From positions 7,104,501 through 7,168,500 of the forward strand of contig NZ_JADBEG010000001.1 in the NCBI RefSeq assembly GCF_014873755.1: DNA of 64,000 nucleotides. Reading direction: 5' to 3'. Below, in pieces: positions 59,549 to 64,000 of this stretch (positions are counted from its first letter, which is position 1; each line of letters starts with the position of its first letter). This stretch comes from Amycolatopsis lexingtonensis. Its GTDB lineage: Bacteria; Actinomycetota; Actinomycetes; Mycobacteriales; Pseudonocardiaceae. Position numbers and translations under genes: made by a program. The notes under the pieces are model-generated. The model ran no database searches, was not told the DNA's origin, and saw nothing but the letters and a program-made list of their open reading frames with translations.

Positions 59549-61021
59549 TCAGTAGGCGAAGGCGAGCGTGTCCTCGCCCGGTTTGTCGGAATCCTTCTTT
59601 TCCGGGGGCATCACCGCTTCGACGCCGCCGCGGATGTACTTGCGCATCAGGAACAGCTCCACCACGCCGAGGGCCGCGTACACCGTGGTCAGGGCGATCA
59701 GTGACGTCCAGACCTCGCCGGTCGTCAGCCGCGACACCGCCTGGGCCGTGAACATCCACACCCCGTCGACGCCCGACGGGTTCGGGACGACCACGAACGG
59801 CTGACGGCCCATCTCCGTGAAGATCCACCCCGCGCTGTTGCCGAGGAACGGCGTCGCGATGCCGCCCAGGACCAGCAGCGGGAACCAGCGGCCGCTCGGG
59901 ATCCGGTCCTTCCGGGTCAGCCACAGGGCCAGGAGCCCGATCCCCGCCGAGACCGCGCCGAAGCCGATCATCATGCGGAAGCCCCAGTACGTCACCGGCA
60001 GGTTGGGCACGTAGTCGATCGGCTTGCCCGCGAGCGAACCCAGCTCCGGGTCGTCCGGGTAGTTCGTGCCGTACTTCGCCTGGTACTCGGTGATCAGGTC
60101 CTCGACGCCCTTGACCTCGGTCTTGAAGTCGTTGTGCGCCAGGAACGACAGCAGCGCCGGCACGTTGAACGTCTTGACGTCCTCGCAGTTCGACCCCGCG
60201 ACGTCGCCGATCGCGATGATCGAGAAGCTCGCCGGCTGCTCCGTGTGGCACAGCGCTTCGGCCGACGCCATCTTCATCGGCTGCTGCTCGAACATCAGCT
60301 TGCCCTGCGCGTCGCCGGTGATCGCGAGGACCGCGAACGCCGCCACGCCGACCCAGCCGCCGAGGCGCAGCGAGGAGCGCCACACGTCCTGGTTCGACCG
60401 CCGCCGCCAGAGGTGCCAGCCCGCGACGCCGACCAGGAACGCCGCCGCCACCGAGAACGCGCCCGCGAGGGTGTGCGGGATCGCGGCCAGCGCCGTGTTG
60501 TTCGTCAGCACCGCCCAGATCGAGTTCATCGTCGGCCTGCCGTTCTCGAACGTCACGCCGACCGGGTGCTGCATCCACGAGTTCGCCGCGAGGATGAAGT
60601 ACGCCGAGGCCATCGTGGCCAGCGAGAACGCCCAGGCGCACGCCAGGTGCACCTTCTTCGGCAGCCGGTCCCAGCCGAAGATCCACAGGCCGAGGAACGT
60701 CGACTCGACGAAGAAGGCGACCAGCCCCTCCATCGCGAGCGGCGCGCCGAAGACGTCGCCGACGAAGCGGGAGTACGCGCTCCAGTTCATCCCGAACTGG
60801 AACTCCTGCACGATGCCGGTCACGACGCCCATCGCGAAGTTGACCAGCAGCAGCTTGCCCCAGAACTTCGTCATCTTCAGGTGCCGCAGCTCGCCGGTGC
60901 GGACCCAGGCGGTCTGCATCGCCGCGACCAGGATCGACAGCCCGATGGTCAGCGGGACCATCAGGAAGTGGTAGACGGTGGTGATGCCGAACTGCCACCG
61001 CGCTAGCTCAAGGACCTCCAC
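59549..61021 (-). CDS. cydA: cytochrome bd ubiquinol/menaquinol oxidase subunit I
   Basis: 490 residues. The N-terminal 'LARWQFGITTVYHFLMVPL' holds the haem ligand His. 'GVVTGIVQEFQFGMNW' and 'GRQPFVVV' are CydA signatures, and the quinol loop is of the short type. It reduces oxygen to water with quinol and builds a proton gradient. GTG 61021 gives the standard N-terminus. It is the first gene of cydA-cydB-cydDC-kinase. A 111-bp gap to cydB contains DnaA-box sequences. Confidence 0.97.
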   Translation of the reverse strand: MEVLELARWQFGITTVYHFLMVPLTIGLSILVAAMQTAWVRTGELRHLKMTKFWGKLLLVNFAMGVVTGIVQEFQFGMNWSAYSRFVGDVFGAPLAMEGLVAFFVESTFLGLWIFGWDRLPKKVHLACAWAFSLATMASAYFILAANSWMQHPVGVTFENGRPTMNSIWAVLTNNTALAAIPHTLAGAFSVAAAFLVGVAGWHLWRRRSNQDVWRSSLRLGGWVGVAAFAVLAITGDAQGKLMFEQQPMKMASAEALCHTEQPASFSIIAIGDVAGSNCEDVKTFNVPALLSFLAHNDFKTEVKGVEDLITEYQAKYGTNYPDDPELGSLAGKPIDYVPNLPVTYWGFRMMIGFGAVSAGIGLLALWLTRKDRIPSGRWFPLLVLGGIATPFLGNSAGWIFTEMGRQPFVVVPNPSGVDGVWMFTAQAVSRLTTGEVWTSLIALTTVYAALGVVELFLMRKYIRGGVEAVMPPEKKDSDKPGEDTLAFAY

Positions 61022-61100
61022 GTGGTCCAGCGTGCTCCGGCGCCGGGACGGCAGCCAGATCAACTGGTCCTGTCGAACGCAGGACCAACGTCCTGGGTGA

Positions 61101-62066
61101 CTACAGCTGGTCGAGCGCCTCCCGCGCTTCTTCCGCCACCATCCGCCGCGCCCCGGCCGAACCCAGCTCGAGGACCTGCTTCAGCGCCAGCGCGTACGCC
61201 GTGTCGAACGCCTGCTCCGCCGCCACCGGGAGGTCCGGGCGGACGCCGACGCCTTCCCAGTTCTCCCCCGTCTCGGGGTGCAGCGAGCGCGCGATGGACA
61301 CCGTCACGTCGAGGTAGGTGTCCACCTTGTACTGCTCACGCGGGTGGGCGCCGCCGCGGGTGGCCTCGCCGACCGTCTTCGCGCGGCCCTGCTGCTGGAG
61401 CGAGAACGCCAGGTCCTCGCCGCCGGAGAACGTGCGCGGGCCGGTCAGCACCCAGATCGGCTTCGTGCCGCCGAACCGCGGGCCCGGCACGTACGGCAGC
61501 GTCCACATCTGCGTCGTCTTGTCGCCCTCGCGCTCGTAGATGTCGAGGTAGTGCACCTGCTCGTCGACCAGGTAGGTCTGCAGCAGCGCGCTGGTGCCCG
61601 GGCTGCCGCCGCGGTTGCGGCGCACGTCCAGCAGCAGCGCGTCCGTCGTCGCGAGCAGCGTCATCGCGGCCGAGATCGCGGGACCGGCCAGCTCCGCCGG
61701 GTACAGCATCGTCGTGTCGAGGTAGCCGACGTTGCCGGGCAGCCGGCGGACCGCCGCGATGCCGAAGCCCTCCAGCTCGGCCTCGATCCGGAAGTCCGCG
61801 GAGTTCATCGCCGCGTCGCCGTCGTCGGCGACCGGGTCGGCGTGGTGGCGCAGCCGCAGGTGCGGGTCGCCGTTGACCGACTGCAGGTCGGCCGTGACGA
61901 GCGTCGCGAATCCGGCGTCGTCGACGTCCGCGTACGCCCCGCTTTCCAGACGTCCGCGGAGCACGTCCGCCAGCTTCGCGGCGACGGCCGGGAAGACGTA
62001 GTGCGCTTCCAGCCGGCGGATGACCTCGTTGACCTGCGCGACCCGCGCCTCTGACCCCATGGTCAT
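61101..62066 (-). CDS. S41-family (interphotoreceptor retinoid-binding-like) peptidase
   Basis: About 321 residues. An N-terminal helical segment ('VIRRLEAHYVFP') precedes the S41 core with 'LLLDVRRNRGGSPG' and the active-site region 'LTGPRTFSGGEDLAFSLQ', where the Ser of 'FSGGED' is the likely nucleophile. A late 'WEGVGVRPDLPV' is typical of the IRBP-like group. No signal peptide is seen and no PDZ domain, so it may act in the cytosol. The start ATG 62066 is uncertain (62060 possible). It is divergent from the TMEM165 gene. Confidence 0.85.
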   Translation of the reverse strand: MTMGSEARVAQVNEVIRRLEAHYVFPAVAAKLADVLRGRLESGAYADVDDAGFATLVTADLQSVNGDPHLRLRHHADPVADDGDAAMNSADFRIEAELEGFGIAAVRRLPGNVGYLDTTMLYPAELAGPAISAAMTLLATTDALLLDVRRNRGGSPGTSALLQTYLVDEQVHYLDIYEREGDKTTQMWTLPYVPGPRFGGTKPIWVLTGPRTFSGGEDLAFSLQQQGRAKTVGEATRGGAHPREQYKVDTYLDVTVSIARSLHPETGENWEGVGVRPDLPVAAEQAFDTAYALALKQVLELGSAGARRMVAEEAREALDQL

Positions 62067-62093
62067 CAACCTACCGCAGCCCACAAACGAAAA

Positions 62094-62107
62094 TTCGGTG
62101 TGCCGAA
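62094..62107. promoter_or_regulatory. TTCGG-N4-CCGAA inverted repeat, candidate metal-regulator operator
   Basis: TTCGG (62094-62098) and CCGAA (62103-62107) are perfect arms in an AT-rich stretch between the divergent S41 peptidase and TMEM165/GDT1 genes. Dyad size and AT-rich flanks resemble DtxR/MntR-type operators, and a manganese-type transporter lies downstream. The match to any known consensus is not verified. Confidence 0.4.
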
Positions 62108-62234
62108 AAAAATTGTGCGTCCGGGCTTGATGTCAAATTCATGGCCGCCGATCCGGTGATTTCGCGGTCGCCATCAGCTTGCGGTTCTCTGAATCGCCCC
62201 TTTATCGTTGCAGTGAAAGGGGCGAAGAAATCAC

Positions 62235-62834
62235 ATGACTTCCGCAATGGTGGCGTTGATCAGCGCGTTCGGCCTGGTCCTCGCCGTCGAGCTGCCGGAC
62301 AAGACGCTGGTCGCGACCCTCGTCCTGACCACCCGTTTCCGCGGTGGCCCGGTATTCGCCGGGGTGTGCGCCGCGTTCGCCGTGCAAAGCGTCATCGCGG
62401 TCGCGTTCGGCAGCATCCTGACGCTGTTGCCGGACGTCGTCCTTTCCCTCGCCGTCGCCGCCATGTTCGGCCTCGGTTCTTTCATGCTCCTTCGCGAGGG
62501 ATTCAGCGAAGCGGACGAAGCCGGTGAAGACGCTTCGCGCATCGGCCCGGCCCCGCTGTCCTTCCTGCGCTCCGCGATGACGTCGTTCGGCGTGCTCTTC
62601 GCCGCCGAGTGGGGTGACGCCTCCCAGCTCGCCACGGCCAGCCTCGCCGCCCGGATCGGCAACCCCGTCGCCGTCGGCGTCGGCGCGTTCGCCGCGCTCG
62701 TCGTCGTCGCCGGGCTGGCCGTGTTCATCGGCGGGAAGATCCGCAGCCGGATCAAGCCGAAGCTGATCCAGCGCTGCGCCGGGTTCGTGTTCGCCGGGTT
62801 CGCCGCTTTCGCCCTGCTCCAGCTGGCCTTCTGA
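62235..62834 (+). CDS. TMEM165/GDT1 (UPF0016) family divalent-cation transporter
   Basis: 199 residues with six membrane helices in two repeats. The family motif E-x-G-D-(K/R)-(T/S) appears as 'ELPDKT' in repeat 1 (Pro replaces Gly) and 'EWGDAS' in repeat 2. Members move Mn2+ or Ca2+ against H+, usually exporting excess manganese in bacteria. AGGGG lies upstream of the ATG. An inverted repeat at 62094-62107 could link expression to metal level. No yybP-ykoY riboswitch was recognised. Confidence 0.9.
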   Translation: MTSAMVALISAFGLVLAVELPDKTLVATLVLTTRFRGGPVFAGVCAAFAVQSVIAVAFGSILTLLPDVVLSLAVAAMFGLGSFMLLREGFSEADEAGEDASRIGPAPLSFLRSAMTSFGVLFAAEWGDASQLATASLAARIGNPVAVGVGAFAALVVVAGLAVFIGGKIRSRIKPKLIQRCAGFVFAGFAAFALLQLAF

Positions 62835-62890
62835 CCGCCGCCTCACAGGTTCACCGGGTAACCTTTCGGAAACGAAAGGGTGGAAGCCAG

Positions 62891-63538
62891 GTGAACAAGC
62901 CATTGACCGCGGTCTCGCCGTGGCACGGCCGGCTCGCGCTCGGTGGCATCGGCCTCGCCGTGGCCATCTCGGTCGGCCTGCACGTGCGGCTCTCCGCGCA
63001 GGTCAGCCCGGTCTGGCAGACGCTCTCGGAGTACGTCTACGGCAAGCTCGGCTCGACGTCGGCCGCGCCGGTGTTCAGCGTGATGTGCCTGGCCCTGTCG
63101 CTCGGCTCGGTCGCCCTGCTCGCCGGCATCGCGAAAGCGCACCGGCCGGGCACCACCACCGTCTGCGTGCTGCTCGGCGTGTGGTCGGCCGGGCTGCTCG
63201 TGTGCGGGCTCGTCCCCGTCGACCCCGACGGCCAGGCGCGCTCGCTGGCCGGGCAGGTCCACAACCTCGCCGCGCTCACCGCGTTCGTCGCCCTGCCCGC
63301 GGCCGCGTTCGTGCTGACGAAGAAGGGCCGCGAGCGCTGCCCGTGGGAGCCGCGCCGGACGACGATCCGGCGCCTGGCCACCGCGAGCTTCGCCAGCGTC
63401 GGCGTGGTGCTCGGCGGGTTCGTCCTCACGCTCGTCCTCGGCCCGGCGAACCAGGAAGTGACGCTGGGCCTGTTCGAGCGGCTGCTGTTCACCGTCGACG
63501 TCACGCTGCTGCTGACGATGGTCCGCCCGCTGCGCTAA
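62891..63538 (+). CDS. DUF998 family membrane protein
   Basis: 215 residues and six predicted membrane helices. 'WQTLSEYVYGKLG' in the first loop and 'GLVPVDPDG' in the middle match the DUF998 family. Function is unknown. It starts at GTG 62891, 56 nt after the TMEM165 gene, with AAGGGTGG upstream. Its TAA overlaps the convergent IclR stop at 63535-63538. Confidence 0.85.
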   Translation: MNKPLTAVSPWHGRLALGGIGLAVAISVGLHVRLSAQVSPVWQTLSEYVYGKLGSTSAAPVFSVMCLALSLGSVALLAGIAKAHRPGTTTVCVLLGVWSAGLLVCGLVPVDPDGQARSLAGQVHNLAALTAFVALPAAAFVLTKKGRERCPWEPRRTTIRRLATASFASVGVVLGGFVLTLVLGPANQEVTLGLFERLLFTVDVTLLLTMVRPLR

Positions 63539-64000
63539 GCCTTCAGGATGTCCGCCAGCCGCACGGCCGCCGCGACGACCTGCGGCCCCACCTCGGCGGC
63601 CTTCAGCGGCTCCATCGAGACGACCCCAACGCTCGCCTTCAGCCCCGGCACCCCGCGCACCGGCGCCGCGACCCCGGAGGCGCCCGCCTCCAGCTCACCG
63701 GTTGACGTCACCCAGCCGTCGCCGCCTGGCCGCAACGACATAGCTTTGCCCGCCGCGCCCGCGGTCAGCGAGTGCCGGCTCCCGACGCGGTAGGCGACGT
63801 GGAAGCTCGTCCAGGACGGCTCCACGACGGCCACCGCAAGCGCTTGCGTCCCCTGCGCGACCGACAGGTGCGCGGTCGCGCCGACCTTCTCGGCCAGCTC
63901 GCGCAGCACCGGCCCGGCCGCGTCCCGCAGCTGCGGGAGCACCTGCCCGGCCAGCCGCAGCAGCCCGACACCGAGCCGCACCTTGGTGCCGTCGCGCCAG
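63535..64000 (-). CDS. IclR-family regulator, C-terminal part, cut by window edge
   Basis: About 154 residues of the ligand-binding (GAF-like) domain are visible: 'LRELAEKVGATAHLSVAQG', 'YRVGSRHSLTAGAAGKAM' and 'GVAAPVRGVPGLKASVGVVS' are typical IclR blocks. The frame is open to the last base, so the DNA-binding N-terminus lies beyond the window. Its targets and ligand cannot be told from here. Confidence 0.85.
   Translation of the reverse strand, partial: WRDGTKVRLGVGLLRLAGQVLPQLRDAAGPVLRELAEKVGATAHLSVAQGTQALAVAVVEPSWTSFHVAYRVGSRHSLTAGAAGKAMSLRPGGDGWVTSTGELEAGASGVAAPVRGVPGLKASVGVVSMEPLKAAEVGPQVVAAAVRLADILKA

Noticed and set aside
62108..62234. yybP-ykoY manganese riboswitch before the TMEM165 gene
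   Set aside because: I could not find the conserved stem and loop sequences of that riboswitch in the leader.

Overview
The window is very GC-rich, has tightly packed genes with many 4-nt start/stop overlaps, and encodes typical high-GC actinobacterial families: SigE-family sigma factor, AfsR-like SARP regulator, DUF3558 lipoproteins, class F sortase, Excalibur protein, DUF6541 and septum-formation family proteins. The best guess is a member of Pseudonocardiales close to Amycolatopsis. A perfect hairpin repeat at 2021-2043, which reads as 'NDSFAT/NESFAT' in translation, points the same way. From memory, the gene set serS, pheA, cydA-cydB-cydDC lies on the origin-proximal chromosome arm in Streptomyces. 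Two clusters of DnaA-box sequences (1858-1911 and 59466-59509) fit an origin-proximal location.

Layout. 1-1850: end of a DUF6541 membrane protein. 2251-10822: a divergent cluster with a Gfo/Idh dehydrogenase, a DegT aminotransferase, an LpxA-like acyltransferase that keeps its catalytic His, an acyl carrier protein, an SDR, an acyl-activating enzyme, LuxE- and LuxC-like proteins and a flippase-like membrane protein. This looks like a route to an N-acylated amino sugar. 10819-14137: M28 peptidase, sigma factor with a membrane partner, lipoprotein. 14177-14575: a decayed Uma2 gene. 14592-18519: a second sugar operon (DegT aminotransferase, epimerase, glycosyltransferase, acetyltransferase), divergent from a large SARP/NB-ARC regulator. 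21772-29462: mixed metabolism (lhgO, serS, class III aminotransferase, SDR with its regulator, haloalkane dehalogenase family). 29531-31798: a DUF350 / glutathionylspermidine-synthase-like / DUF1190-like module resembling E. coli yjfL-yjfC-yjfM. 31893-44911: housekeeping and small conserved genes, including pheA, coaA, a macro-domain protein, MFS and metallopeptidase.

44991-49442 holds the most unusual locus: a Crp-type regulator with an intact cyclic-nucleotide signature, then three genes joined by ATGA overlaps. These are a class III cyclase-like protein with both metal-binding aspartates, an NTPase with an altered P-loop and a long helical C-terminus, and a soluble SPFH/Band-7-like protein. 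I know of no named system with this composition. It reads as a cyclic-nucleotide signalling or conflict module.

49480-62066: XPB-like helicase-associated protein, a sortase-Excalibur pair, a response regulator, and a cydA-cydB-cydDC-histidine kinase operon in which the kinase start overlaps the cydDC stop, then an S41 peptidase. 62235-64000: TMEM165/GDT1 transporter with a palindrome upstream, DUF998 protein, and the end of an IclR regulator. Several genes (13556, 18647, 21772, 37507, 43720, 49480, 53133) have a -10-like hexamer 6-8 nt before the start codon and are probably leaderless. No rRNA, tRNA, CRISPR array, insertion sequence or prophage was seen.
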